Source: Ruminococcus sp. (GTDB lineage: Bacteria > Bacillota > Clostridia > Lachnospirales > Lachnospiraceae). From it: DNA of 64,000 bases. Shown piece by piece: positions 1 through 9,045 of this stretch. The position numbers and the translations under genes are program-made. The stretch is taken from positions 1 to 64,000 of the forward strand of contig JACERV010000031.1 in the NCBI GenBank assembly GCA_013911065.1. Reading direction: 5' to 3'. How positions within the stretch are numbered: the stretch's first letter is position 1; every line of letters begins with the position of its first letter. The notes beneath the pieces are model-generated. The model was given only the letters and a program-made list of their open reading frames with translations, was not told the DNA's origin and ran no database searches.

Positions 1-88
1 CTCCTTCAAAATAGAGTGAAATGCTCGCTTCCAGTACAACAGGTGCGGTGAAATGTTAGCATTTCCTAGCAATCATTATAAAGATAAA

Positions 89-114
89 TTCGGGGTAAGA
101 AAATCTACCCCGAA
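89..114. other. Inverted repeat, possible terminator
   Basis: The arms TTCGGGGTA and TACCCCGAA pair perfectly around an 8-base loop. On the minus strand the hairpin is followed by a T-rich stretch (TTTATCTTTAT), so it could end a minus-strand transcript. No minus-strand gene is visible between it and position 630. It lies inside a short open plus frame (20-262), which argues that this frame is not a real gene. Confidence 0.4.
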
Positions 115-279
115 ATTAAACGCTTACGGTTTTTGTGCTACAGGCAACGCAATTGTACCTCTTATTGGGGCTGTTAACTTTGAGCCGGACAAGCGGTTCC
201 CTATCTCCAGCGGTTCAATTTATATATTGGTCAGGAAACCCCTGATAAAATCAGAATTTTAAACGGAGAACCTCCTAAA

Positions 280-483
280 ATGGCAGTTCTCTGTTCACAG
301 GAATACAGTATAATTTATCTCATTGATGAGGAATGTAAATCTGAAAAAATTCATTATTTTGAAACAGATGTGATTCAAAATATCCTGTCCAGCCAGGTAA
401 CCGGAGATGACACGAAGGAAATGGATTTTAGTACTGATTTGTGGGAAGTTTATATCGAAGAACTGTCAAGGAACATTAACTGA
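280..483 (+). CDS. Hypothetical small acidic protein, possibly the 3' end of a decayed gene
   Basis: This 67-codon frame has an acidic, protein-like composition with DDTKEMDFSTDLWEVYIEEL near the C-terminus, but I recognise no family. The ATG at 280 has GGAG about 11 bases upstream. The frame stays open upstream of the ATG back to a stop at 181-183. The residues encoded there (GQAVPYLQRFNLYIGQ and onward) also look coding, so the ATG may be internal to an older, longer gene that was frameshifted near position 180. A hairpin at 537-566 lies downstream. Function unknown. A genuine small gene and a degraded C-terminal fragment are about equally likely. Confidence 0.35.
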   Translation: MAVLCSQEYSIIYLIDEECKSEKIHYFETDVIQNILSSQVTGDDTKEMDFSTDLWEVYIEELSRNIN

Positions 484-536
484 TCCAATTACATAAGTAA
501 ATCAATAAAATGCTCCAATAATGAAACTTAAATGGG

Positions 537-566
537 TGCCTCAGAAGTTCAATGACTTTTGGGGCA
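537..566 (+). terminator. Hairpin after the small plus-strand frame
   Basis: TGCCTCAGAAGT pairs with ACTTTTGGGGCA (12 pairs, two of them G-U) across a 6-base loop. It is followed on the plus strand by a loose pyrimidine run (TTCTTGCCTGCCTTT). The U-tract is poor, so this is only a probable terminator for the frame ending at 483. Confidence 0.45.
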
Positions 567-624
567 TTCTTGCCTGCCTTTACTCTAATGTTCTTTCAAA
601 CCTATCTATCTTAGGTGGACTAAC

Positions 625-672
625 TAAAAAAGCACTGCTTCATAGACAATAGCTTTTCCATGAAACAATGCT
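625..672 (-). terminator. Rho-independent terminator of the SLH operon
   Basis: On the minus strand AGCATTGTTTCAT pairs with ATGAAGCAGTGCT and is followed directly by TTTTTT. It sits 10 bases past the stop codon of the subtilisin-like gene. It is the likely end of the transcript that begins near 10.2 kb. Confidence 0.85.
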
Positions 673-681
673 AATATATTT

Positions 682-2598
682 TTAATATTTTTTCATAAAG
701 CGCATCATCATAGTTGCACAGGATGCACGGTCGGCATAAGCCCTCGGTGCCAATGTGGAATCCGCATTTCCCATAATAACACCATCCGCATTAGCCCATT
801 GCATAGCTTCCAGTGCAAAGCCACTCACAAACCGTGAATCCGGAAAATGTTCCAAGCTATTCTTGTTTGAAACGTCTGCTCCTAAATATTGAACATATCG
901 ATACAATAGGACTGCCATCTGCTCACGTGTAATCAAATCACCAGGGCCAAAGTATCCATTTTCATATCCCTTGATAATGCCTTCACTTGCAGCCCACATC
1001 ACCGCATCTGTATAAAATTGGCCCTTTGGCACATCAGGAAATTTAGAAAAATACTTGACGCTGTCTGCCCCTGAAATACGGTATAGGATTGTCGCAAACT
1101 GTGCCCGGCTCACCTTGCCCGCCGGGCCAAAAACTGTTGGCTTAAGGCCAGTCATAATGCCTTTATTATACATATATGAAGCAGCTTCATAGTACCAATC
1201 ACTCTCTTTTACATCTCCATAAGGCAATACTGTATTCTCTGTTGCCCCGCCCCCTTCAGGGGCAACGGCTTCAACTGCCTTTTTTGCGTTTGCCAGCCCT
1301 GCACCAGTATATATATCATAGCCGGTTGTGCCAATATCCGTCGCCGTATTCCTCAGAACGCCTCTGACCTTACCAACGTCAAGACTTGAATCCAAAGAGC
1401 ACATCATAGCAATAATTCCTGTTATTCCAGGTGCTGCCATAGAAGTGCCGCTCATTGACGCATAATTTCCGCCTTTAACTGTACTATAAATAGCCTCTCC
1501 AGGAGCGGATATATCTTTTAATGACCCATAACAAGAACTTTGAGGTTTCTGATTGTTCCTGTCAACAGAAATGACACTAATAGTGCTATCGTAATCTGAT
1601 GGAACTACGTCTATTCTCCCATTATCTCCTGTTCCATAATTGCCCGCTGCACATACAATAATAATGCCCTGGTTAGCCAGACTATCGCACATCTCCTTTA
1701 GATAGATGTCATTGTCTCCAATTTCATTTTTTCTAATACCCAGACTTAAATTGATAACCTTAGCCCCAATATTTTTTGCATACTCCAACCCTTTGATAAC
1801 ATACTTCACATTCGTTGTTAAATTTTCCGAAAAAACATCTACCGAAATCAAATCAATTGCAGAATTATCCAAGGCACTTCCCACACCTGCAATGCCTTGT
1901 CCATTGTTAGCCTCTGCTGCAACGATCCCTGTAACATGGGTACCATGCCCCCCACCCGGAGAATAAACCCCGTTTTTGTATCCATCACCTTGTAACGGTC
2001 CCAAGGTTCCATCTAAACTCAAGACCTCTTTGCTGTCCTGAACGTTTAGAACATTCTTTAAATCTGGATGGCCAATATCTGTTCCTGTATCCAAAACAGC
2101 CACTTTCACTTTTTCATGTGAAGTTTTGTTCACAATATTCCATGCTCCCGGAACATTCATTTGTTCTAAATAACTTTGCTCTGAATACAAACTGTCATTT
2201 ACAGAATTATCACCGAAAAGCTCTAGTTTATAATTTGGCGTCACAGATACCACTCTTTCATCTGCCTCATATTCTTTTATTGCTTCCTCCACAGAAGTAT
2301 CCCCTGAAATAGAGACCGCAGCAATTGTTCCTTCTTCTGTTTTGGAAAGGACTTCAATCCCTTCATCTCCCTGTTCTTCGACCATAGCTTCTACTTGCCC
2401 GTCAGTAACCTCTTCCTGATACATAACCAGAAGTTCATCCGGTACATAAGCAGAAACATTATTTGAACTGTCCAAATCCGAATTTTTTATGTCAGCACCA
2501 TATACAGGCAATACACTCTCCACAGTTAAAATACAAAGCAATACCATTATACTTAATGCTCTAACTGTGTTTTTACTTTTTGTTATAAACTCCCGCAA
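682..2598 (-). CDS. S8 subtilisin-like serine protease with three C-terminal SLH domains
   Basis: Secreted, wall-anchored protease of about 638 residues. A signal peptide (basic REFITKSKNTVR, hydrophobic core, cleavage near VYGA) is followed by an I9-like inhibitor propeptide (about 50-125) and an S8 catalytic domain. The triad is Asp170 (VLDTGTD), His218 (HGTHVTG) and Ser386 (SGTSMAAP), with oxyanion Asn320 (AAGN). Three SLH repeats (GIMTG...RAQFATILYR, TREQMAVLLYR, RASCATMMMRF) fill the C-terminus and should bind a wall polysaccharide. I chose a TTG start at 2598 because AGGAGG lies nine bases upstream and translation from it opens straight into the signal peptide. The longer ATG frame (to 2655) would overlap the upstream gene and bury the signal. 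Last gene of the SLH operon, 22 bases after its neighbour. Substrate unknown. Confidence 0.93.
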   Translation of the reverse strand: MREFITKSKNTVRALSIMVLLCILTVESVLPVYGADIKNSDLDSSNNVSAYVPDELLVMYQEEVTDGQVEAMVEEQGDEGIEVLSKTEEGTIAAVSISGDTSVEEAIKEYEADERVVSVTPNYKLELFGDNSVNDSLYSEQSYLEQMNVPGAWNIVNKTSHEKVKVAVLDTGTDIGHPDLKNVLNVQDSKEVLSLDGTLGPLQGDGYKNGVYSPGGGHGTHVTGIVAAEANNGQGIAGVGSALDNSAIDLISVDVFSENLTTNVKYVIKGLEYAKNIGAKVINLSLGIRKNEIGDNDIYLKEMCDSLANQGIIIVCAAGNYGTGDNGRIDVVPSDYDSTISVISVDRNNQKPQSSCYGSLKDISAPGEAIYSTVKGGNYASMSGTSMAAPGITGIIAMMCSLDSSLDVGKVRGVLRNTATDIGTTGYDIYTGAGLANAKKAVEAVAPEGGGATENTVLPYGDVKESDWYYEAASYMYNKGIMTGLKPTVFGPAGKVSRAQFATILYRISGADSVKYFSKFPDVPKGQFYTDAVMWAASEGIIKGYENGYFGPGDLITREQMAVLLYRYVQYLGADVSNKNSLEHFPDSRFVSGFALEAMQWANADGVIMGNADSTLAPRAYADRASCATMMMRFMKKY

Positions 2599-2620
2599 CC
2601 TTCTTCGTCCTCCTATTTTC

Positions 2621-4543
2621 CTATAAAGCCATAAAACGCTGAATAATCGTAGCACATACCGCCCTGCTGACTTTTCCCTGAGGATTCAGCAAGCCATTGC
2701 TTCCTTCCCCCTGGATAATTCCTTCACTGACAATCCACTGCATAGCCTCCCGGGCAAAGGAACTGACCTTTCCCCCATCACTAAATCGGCTTAACTCAAC
2801 TCTTCCGCTTATATCCCTTCCTTTATACTGTGCATACCGATACATCAAAGTTGCCATTTGTTCCCGGGTAATTTCATCGCTTGTTCCAAATAGATGGTTA
2901 TGACTGTATCCCTGTATGATTCCATGATTACTCGCCCAACTAACTGGAAGCGAAAAAAAGTATTGATTTGGTACATCTGGAAATTTATTTATATAATCTT
3001 GTTTTGGACTTCCATCTATGCGATACAATATTGTCGCAAACTGTCCTCTTTCAAGACTTCCGCTTGCTCCAAAAAAGTCTTCATTCATCCCAGTCATCAA
3101 ACCTGCACTGCTCGCTGCATTTACTGCACCCAAATACCAGCTATGATACGTCACATCCTGATATCCCATTCCTGGTACCGCAAAGTTTTGTACCAGCTCT
3201 TTCCAGTTTGGAATCCCAATTTTTTTCAGGCACAAACTTGTGGCCCCGCCGTAAATATTGGTATCCATATACTGAAATACCTGATGTGCTTTTCTTCCTG
3301 AAATTCCAAGCTGAAGTCCATATTCTTCGGGATGATCCCGCCAACTTCTAAAAATCACCGCATCAACCATATCATTAAATTGACCCGCATAAAATGTGTA
3401 GGCCAAACTGGCCGCCTGATACTCTTCGCCACCCTTAGCATCAAATCCCTGTTCTGACAAAATAATTCGATGCTGAGGCCCATATGTATTTTTCACATAA
3501 TCTGTCAGTACATTGAGATTTGCAGCAGTTACAAATTCTGCATTTAGATTATTAGGAGTATATCTATTATTTCCCCATAGTAATTTATCGGCTTCCGAAA
3601 ATTTGGGATTTGTCGGGTCCATAACTACCGCATAAGGGTGAAAGGCAATACACCAGTCGACCTGACTCTGAATCTTGTTGATTTCTCTGGCAAATTGGTC
3701 CAGAAAACCTTTTGCCCCCATCCCTGTATAACCCGCCGTATTATTCCAACTTCGATCCAAGGAAATATAAGCTTTTGCTGCCGGCTTATTCTGATTTGCC
3801 AAATTTTGGTTCTGCAGTGCATCATATAAAAGAATAAAGGACTGTGCATAAACTTTTGCATTCGTCGAAAGGCTCAACGTTCCTGTCCAATTATAAGCGG
3901 AAGGCATGTTGACTTCATTTCCCAAAATCCAGTTTTCGATATTGCAGTCAGCCTGTCCAAACACTCCCGCCAGATAACCAAATAATGCCCTCCAAGTATC
4001 TTTTACATCCTCTGTCTTTGTGCTAAGCCCATAGAAATTATGTCCTCTTTCCGGGTGATAAACCAGTTTTTCCCATCCCTCCAGATTTCGGTCATCCTGC
4101 ATCAACAGCACAACTGTTACTGTTATTCCCATACGATTCAAGGCTTGTACATTTTTTACATATGATTTTAAATAATTAGAATTAAACTTATAGACCTTTC
4201 CATTATATGTATATTCTGTATCTCCGTTGATTAAAATAGGACTCATACCTAAATTAATCAGCACATGCCTGATACCCAGTTTTGCCGCATCGTTAGCCGA
4301 TACCCATTCCGTACCCTGAATGCCCTTCTTAGAGCCTTCCATTTGGACAATCGCACCATTATCGCTGTAAACCTGCAAATCTGGTATGCCGGTGATATCG
4401 GTCTCACTGTCAAATACTGTAGAAGGATCCAAACCCAAATATGGCTTGTCGGGTATTTCCACTGCCTGCACCTCATGTAGATTCATACTCGCTGTCATCA
4501 CAACCGCCACAAAACCTGCGACTATTCTTTTTACTATATTCAT
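2621..4543 (-). CDS. DUF5722-type glycoside hydrolase-like protein with three SLH domains
   Basis: Exported protein of 640 residues: signal peptide (MNIVKRIVAGFVAVVMTA), a TIM-barrel-like domain resembling DUF5722 (about 60-450), then three SLH repeats. Two carboxylates sit where clan-A glycosidases carry acid/base and nucleophile: Glu210 in WILGNEVN and Glu364 in IILSEQGF. This suggests a retaining glycosidase, but DUF5722 activity is not something I can state. The start at 4543 is preceded by AGGGG at a normal distance. The upstream in-frame codon at 4597 lies inside a terminator-like hairpin and is unlikely. Its location in the SLH operon suggests it acts on wall glycan or on polysaccharide outside the cell. 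DUF assignment is from memory of the family's look. Confidence 0.85.
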   Translation of the reverse strand: MNIVKRIVAGFVAVVMTASMNLHEVQAVEIPDKPYLGLDPSTVFDSETDITGIPDLQVYSDNGAIVQMEGSKKGIQGTEWVSANDAAKLGIRHVLINLGMSPILINGDTEYTYNGKVYKFNSNYLKSYVKNVQALNRMGITVTVVLLMQDDRNLEGWEKLVYHPERGHNFYGLSTKTEDVKDTWRALFGYLAGVFGQADCNIENWILGNEVNMPSAYNWTGTLSLSTNAKVYAQSFILLYDALQNQNLANQNKPAAKAYISLDRSWNNTAGYTGMGAKGFLDQFAREINKIQSQVDWCIAFHPYAVVMDPTNPKFSEADKLLWGNNRYTPNNLNAEFVTAANLNVLTDYVKNTYGPQHRIILSEQGFDAKGGEEYQAASLAYTFYAGQFNDMVDAVIFRSWRDHPEEYGLQLGISGRKAHQVFQYMDTNIYGGATSLCLKKIGIPNWKELVQNFAVPGMGYQDVTYHSWYLGAVNAASSAGLMTGMNEDFFGASGSLERGQFATILYRIDGSPKQDYINKFPDVPNQYFFSLPVSWASNHGIIQGYSHNHLFGTSDEITREQMATLMYRYAQYKGRDISGRVELSRFSDGGKVSSFAREAMQWIVSEGIIQGEGSNGLLNPQGKVSRAVCATIIQRFMAL

Positions 4544-4573
4544 TATAACCCCTATCAATCTTTTATTAAATAA

Positions 4574-4608
4574 GGCAACGCTACTAGTCTGAACCATGCA
4601 GCATTGCC
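4574..4608 (-). terminator. Intra-operon hairpin (attenuator-like)
   Basis: On the minus strand GGCAATGCT pairs with AGCGTTGCC (nine pairs, one G-U) and is followed by TTATTT. It lies between the SLH-only gene and the DUF5722 gene. It may reduce read-through, so that downstream SLH genes are expressed less. Confidence 0.55.
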
Positions 4609-4635
4609 CTATTTTGTTTGCCTTAATCCCGAATT

Positions 4636-5760
4636 CTAAAATCCTGCTGCCGCAAATGCTTCTGCCACAGATTCTCCTGCCGCAAATGCTTCTGCCGCAA
4701 ATCCTTCTGTTTCAGATTCTTCTGCCGCAAATCCTTCTACATAATCGTTAAAGTCTTCTAATGTTCCCAGCAAAAATCTGCTGACAATAGCCGCACATTC
4801 CGCTCTGCTGGCTGTACCTTGCGGATTTAGTGTTCCGTTGCCATTTCCGCTAATCAACCCCTGATGTACCGCCCATTTCATTGCCTCACCTGCAAATCCA
4901 CTTACCTTATTTCCATCCGGGAATGAACCTAACACGTCTGCAGAGGTTGTATCTAAATTACGAAATTCTGCATACCTGTACATCATAACAGCAATTTGCT
5001 CTCTGGTAATTTGGTCAGCTGCTCCAAACTTTCCATTTTCATATCCTGTGATAATATTGTTATTATTAGCCCACATAACTGGCTTAGTGTAAAATGTCCC
5101 GTCCGGCACATCAGGAAACTTACTCGCATCATATGCTGCCTCAGGCATGTTTTCAAATCTCCAAAGTATAGTTGCAAAATGTGCACGGCTTAGCTTTACA
5201 TTTCCCCCAAACGTATCACTAGTCATACCAGTCATAATTTGGGTCTGGTACATCAATGTTGTATAATTTATGTACCAGTCTGCGCTGGACACATCTGAAT
5301 ATGGCAAGTCCGAATATAATGCCAGTTCCAGCATTCTTGCTCCGTAATTATAAAAAGCAAATACCGTAATGCAACTATCCTCATTCCAGGTTATCGGAAG
5401 TGTTCCTGCAAATGTAAACACCACCTCTTCCTTAGGTGCAAGTACCTTGTCATATATAACAACACTGGGTTCTTCTGGTCCTGTTATTACCCCTTCGCTA
5501 TCCAACCAGGAAAAACTACTCATATCATCTGCATCATCAAGATTGCCAAATACAAAAGCAAGTTCTTTTGCTCCATAAGTATTATTCGTATTATTCTTCA
5601 CTGTAACAGTAAATATAGCGTCCGCACCTGGTGTCACCTCACCTATCGGCTTCACCGTCATTTCAAACCTTCCGGATGCCTGAGAACTGAATCCAAATGC
5701 AAAAACACCAACTATCACCAACATGAATGCCAATGATATACTTTTTAAATTTTTCACCAT
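4636..5760 (-). CDS. SLH-domain surface protein with a pentapeptide-repeat tail
   Basis: Exported protein of 374 residues with a signal peptide (MVKNLKSISLAFMLVIVGVF, cleavage near SQAS). An N-terminal beta-rich domain of about 120 residues (TVKPIGEVTPGADAIFTVTV) resembles immunoglobulin-like surface modules but no family is certain. Three SLH repeats follow (about 155-335). Unlike the other SLH proteins here, the SLH block is not at the extreme C-terminus: about 45 residues follow, ending in five-residue repeats (EGFAA, EESET, EGFAA, EAFAA, GESVA, EAFAA). No catalytic domain is visible, so a structural or adhesive role is possible. AGAGGG precedes the ATG. It follows the glucosaminidase gene by 22 bases in the same operon. 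Confidence 0.85.
   Translation of the reverse strand: MVKNLKSISLAFMLVIVGVFAFGFSSQASGRFEMTVKPIGEVTPGADAIFTVTVKNNTNNTYGAKELAFVFGNLDDADDMSSFSWLDSEGVITGPEEPSVVIYDKVLAPKEEVVFTFAGTLPITWNEDSCITVFAFYNYGARMLELALYSDLPYSDVSSADWYINYTTLMYQTQIMTGMTSDTFGGNVKLSRAHFATILWRFENMPEAAYDASKFPDVPDGTFYTKPVMWANNNNIITGYENGKFGAADQITREQIAVMMYRYAEFRNLDTTSADVLGSFPDGNKVSGFAGEAMKWAVHQGLISGNGNGTLNPQGTASRAECAAIVSRFLLGTLEDFNDYVEGFAAEESETEGFAAEAFAAGESVAEAFAAAGF
4639..4737 (-). repeat. 15-bp tandem repeat encoding a pentapeptide
   Basis: The last 33 codons of the SLH-only gene consist of a 15-bp unit (plus-strand forms CTGCCGCAAATGCTT and CTGCCGCAAATCCTT, with diverged copies CTGCCACAGATTCTC and CTGTTTCAGATTCTT). Period 15 keeps the frame, so copy number could change without a frameshift. 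Confidence 0.8.
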
Positions 5761-5782
5761 ATCTTTTCCCTCTTTCTTTGCT

Positions 5783-7792
5783 CTATAATCCGTATTTCTG
5801 CATGAACCTTGTCATAATAGTTGCGCAGTGTGCACGGCTGGCATTTCCCTGTGGATTTATCTTTCCCTGGTCTCCCTGGATTAAGCCTGCACCCACAGCC
5901 CAAGTCATTGCTTCTTTTGAAAATGCGCTTACTTTACCTGTGTCCGGGAAACTGTTAAGATTGCCACTATCACTTGTGTCTAAACCACAAAACTTTGCAT
6001 AACGGTACATCATTACTGCCATCTGCTCCCTGGTAATCATATCCGATGGTCCAAATTTGCCATTCTCATATCCGGTTATAACTTGATTGTTATAAGCCCA
6101 CAGTATAGGCGAGGTAAAGAAATATCCATCCGGCACATCAGGGAATACTTTACTATATGATGTAGCGGGAGAGCCCTGCATACGGTATAAAATGGTTGCA
6201 AACTGCCCTCTGTCCAAATTTATAGCAGGACCAAACGAAAACATATCCATTCCAGTCATAATACCACGGTCATATACAAACTTAGTATAATCATAAAACC
6301 ATTGACCTTCACTCACATCTCTGAATTTATCCACACTTCCCAGATTCGTTCCCTGATTCACAATGATAATACTGTTAGATGCAATATATCCATACATATT
6401 ACTGAAGTTATATTTCCCAGTGCTTCCATCAATGCCCGTCCTTGAACTGTTCAGTACTCCGTCGCTCATGATTTTGTAAAAACCATTTTGAGCTGTACCA
6501 TCCCACAGCAAAAAGGATGTGTTCGATTGTGTGCCTGTATTATACATAACCGCTGCACCTGTATTGCTCCCCGCTCTTACTGGCAGATTCTGATGGCTAT
6601 TGGAAAGAGTATCTTTTATACCAATCGTATACATGTACCGGTCCTTATTTCCACCAATTTCATCCAGAATCCACGCATTTGCCGCAGCCTTTTCCCCCCA
6701 GTACGGGTCAGAAGCATAGCATACATTAATTCCGCTGCCTTTATCTCCCAGAAATCCTCCCCAGTATCTTCCATCAGTTGGCTTTAAATACCCTTTAGAC
6801 ATGTAGGTCTCGGTAAACGCTTTAATACAAGCACTCACACTGGAATATGAATATGCATTTCCCGGATTACTATCTACTGCATTTATACCAAAAAGATTAT
6901 TCCTTTGTTTTGCGAATTCACTTGTTCCCCAGCCACTTTCGTTAGCAGCCACTCCCACTGTCAGAAGTGCATTAACACCATAGGTATTCTGGCTGCTTAT
7001 CACAGAAGCACCGATACCACGTAACTTCGAGTCCCCGGATAGATCCTTTTTACCAGCTATCATTCCATCCAATGCTGATGCAGAATATACACTGGTGCTG
7101 CGCATAGGAAGATATTGATAATAGTTATAATAAGGATTACCCGGATTGATGGAATTACTCCTGGTATTATTTCTATAGTCATTCAGCATGACTCCATACT
7201 GGTTTGATGCATAGAAATAATGTCCATCATAGCTGTAATACTGGCCGCCTTCCGCAAGATAGGAAGGTGCCGGACCACAGTTTAATTTACTAGGATAACT
7301 ATTCTTGTTTAAGTCTGTAGTAACATTATGTATTAGCTTTCCTCCTGAAACAGTATAGTAACTAAGAGATTTTGCAGATGCCTTATTGATAACCTGTACC
7401 TCATTTTTTTTCACAAATCCTATGACTCCGGAAAGCATAAACTTTACTTGGCCATTCGATTCTCCCAGGTATGCCGCATCTGCTCCAAATGCACCATTCG
7501 TATATCCCGCATCTCCGGTATCTGCCGTATAACTTGTGGTTGCATTACCTTTTGTATTAAAGTTTACTACCATCTCACCATTCTCGGCAAATGGAGTGGG
7601 ACCCTCTTCCACCCAGCCCACTTCAGGCTCAACTTCGTAAACATTACCTTCTTCATCCATTCCTGTAACAGGACGATCCCCATATTCTTCTGCTTTTACA
7701 TCTGTCGAAAACCATATTCCAGCAAACAAACAGAGGAACACCGCCATAATGTACGGAAGTATCTTATGTGTCTTATATCTCTTTTGCATCAT
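5783..7792 (-). CDS. Exported glucosaminidase (GH73-like autolysin) with three SLH domains
   Basis: Peptidoglycan hydrolase of 669 residues. It has a signal peptide (HKILPYIMAVFLCLFAGIWF), a long N-terminal region and a glucosaminidase domain around residues 255-400. That domain contains NESGWGTSEFAKQRNNLFGI, in which the Glu is the expected catalytic acid of the endo-beta-N-acetylglucosaminidase fold. A short tail follows, then three SLH repeats (about 490-665). It would cleave the glycan chain of peptidoglycan while held to the wall polymer. Start is ATG-ATG with GGAG seven bases upstream. It lies between a GT2 gene (44 bases upstream) and the SLH-only gene in the same operon. High confidence for the domain; its role in division or turnover is inference. 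Confidence 0.92.
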   Translation of the reverse strand: MMQKRYKTHKILPYIMAVFLCLFAGIWFSTDVKAEEYGDRPVTGMDEEGNVYEVEPEVGWVEEGPTPFAENGEMVVNFNTKGNATTSYTADTGDAGYTNGAFGADAAYLGESNGQVKFMLSGVIGFVKKNEVQVINKASAKSLSYYTVSGGKLIHNVTTDLNKNSYPSKLNCGPAPSYLAEGGQYYSYDGHYFYASNQYGVMLNDYRNNTRSNSINPGNPYYNYYQYLPMRSTSVYSASALDGMIAGKKDLSGDSKLRGIGASVISSQNTYGVNALLTVGVAANESGWGTSEFAKQRNNLFGINAVDSNPGNAYSYSSVSACIKAFTETYMSKGYLKPTDGRYWGGFLGDKGSGINVCYASDPYWGEKAAANAWILDEIGGNKDRYMYTIGIKDTLSNSHQNLPVRAGSNTGAAVMYNTGTQSNTSFLLWDGTAQNGFYKIMSDGVLNSSRTGIDGSTGKYNFSNMYGYIASNSIIIVNQGTNLGSVDKFRDVSEGQWFYDYTKFVYDRGIMTGMDMFSFGPAINLDRGQFATILYRMQGSPATSYSKVFPDVPDGYFFTSPILWAYNNQVITGYENGKFGPSDMITREQMAVMMYRYAKFCGLDTSDSGNLNSFPDTGKVSAFSKEAMTWAVGAGLIQGDQGKINPQGNASRAHCATIMTRFMQKYGL

Positions 7793-7836
7793 TTAAACTC
7801 CTCTCTTGGTAACTCTTGATAAATTATCGGCTAAGT

Positions 7837-9015
7837 TCATGAATTGCCATGTTTGCGAATCATTTCTCCCCCTCTTCGCAATGGCGCTGTAATCTTCCAG
7901 CTTGTAGAATTTTTGTATTCATCAATCACTCCTTTCTGTCTCTCAACCTCCTTCCTTAACTCACTAACCTCCTTTTTCTTCTTTGACAACTGGTTATATA
8001 TAACTTGATTGCAGTACATGAATTTTCCTGTCATCTCATAAAAATCTTTTATCGTAAAATGATATTTTTCTTCCAGGAGTCTAAGCATCTCTGGCTTTCT
8101 GAATAATTCATGTAACCTGCGTATACCAGCCGGCGGTATTAACGTTTCCGAATAAATAGGATGGCACAACAAAAATGCTTTTTCACATTCTAGCTCTGCC
8201 TCAGTTTGTGAATCTCTGCATAAAAAATCTTCCCGAAACGTCTCACAAAAAAGCTGATTATCCATATCATCAAAAAAGTGTGCCCGAATATCCATATATT
8301 CATTGAAAAAACGCACATTACTAGTTTCCGAATGATTGCTATTGTTTGTATTTTCTTTTCCGTCTCCGATAAACCTTCTCATCGCAAGAAGCCTTTCCGG
8401 TATCACATAAATAGGGTATTTCTTTGCAATCCGCACCCAGTAATCAAAATCATGAGATTGCATATATCCCAGGTCAAAATCCCCTATTTCATGCATTACC
8501 TGCGTCCTCATTAATACAGAAGGGTGAGACAGACAGTTGCCAATAAAATAGAATGTATGAAGGCAATCCTTCTGCTCTGTGAACTTGGTTTCAAAAAGAG
8601 CCTGTAATTCCCTACACTCTTCATTGATATTCCGTCCTCTTTCATCTATCAAGTCTATCCATGAAAAACAAATTTTCCTATCCGGATTACTCTCCAAAAA
8701 CTCTATTTGTTTTTCCAGTTTTTCTGGATACCACACGTCATCACTATCTATTCTTGCAAGAAATTCCCCTTTTACCTTTTTGAATCCGTAATTAGTAGCA
8801 TAACAAATATGCTGGTTTTTTCCCTGCTCATATAATTCAATTCTTTCATCTGAGTATTTCCGGATAACGTCACAGGAACCGTCAGTCGATCCATCGTCTA
8901 CAATGATAAATTGAATATTCCGATAACTCTGTCCTAATACACTTTCGATTGTTTCCCCTATTGTATCTTCATGGTTATAGTTTACCATTAATACACTTAC
9001 CAGTTCATTTCCCAT
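7837..9015 (-). CDS. GT2 family glycosyltransferase
   Basis: Cytoplasmic or membrane-associated inverting GT-A transferase of 392 residues. The N-terminus has VLMVNYNHEDTIGETIESVL, then IIVDDGSTDGS (nucleotide-sugar site) and ARIDSDDVWYPEKL (the DxD-type metal motif). The C-terminal 40 residues are Lys/Glu-rich and probably coiled-coil (NQLSKKKKEVSELRKEVER). Donor and acceptor cannot be read from sequence. GAGG precedes the ATG. It sits 30 bases after the pyruvyl transferase gene and upstream of the SLH genes, so it probably modifies the wall polymer that those proteins bind. Confidence 0.88.
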   Translation of the reverse strand: MGNELVSVLMVNYNHEDTIGETIESVLGQSYRNIQFIIVDDGSTDGSCDVIRKYSDERIELYEQGKNQHICYATNYGFKKVKGEFLARIDSDDVWYPEKLEKQIEFLESNPDRKICFSWIDLIDERGRNINEECRELQALFETKFTEQKDCLHTFYFIGNCLSHPSVLMRTQVMHEIGDFDLGYMQSHDFDYWVRIAKKYPIYVIPERLLAMRRFIGDGKENTNNSNHSETSNVRFFNEYMDIRAHFFDDMDNQLFCETFREDFLCRDSQTEAELECEKAFLLCHPIYSETLIPPAGIRRLHELFRKPEMLRLLEEKYHFTIKDFYEMTGKFMYCNQVIYNQLSKKKKEVSELRKEVERQKGVIDEYKNSTSWKITAPLRRGGEMIRKHGNS

Positions 9016-9045
9016 CCCGTTTTCCTCTTACTATATTCGTATATC

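Noticed and set aside
53-262. Plus-strand frame of 69 codons at the left edge
   Set aside because: It contains a strong hairpin (89-114), lacks a ribosome binding site and has no recognisable protein character in its second half.
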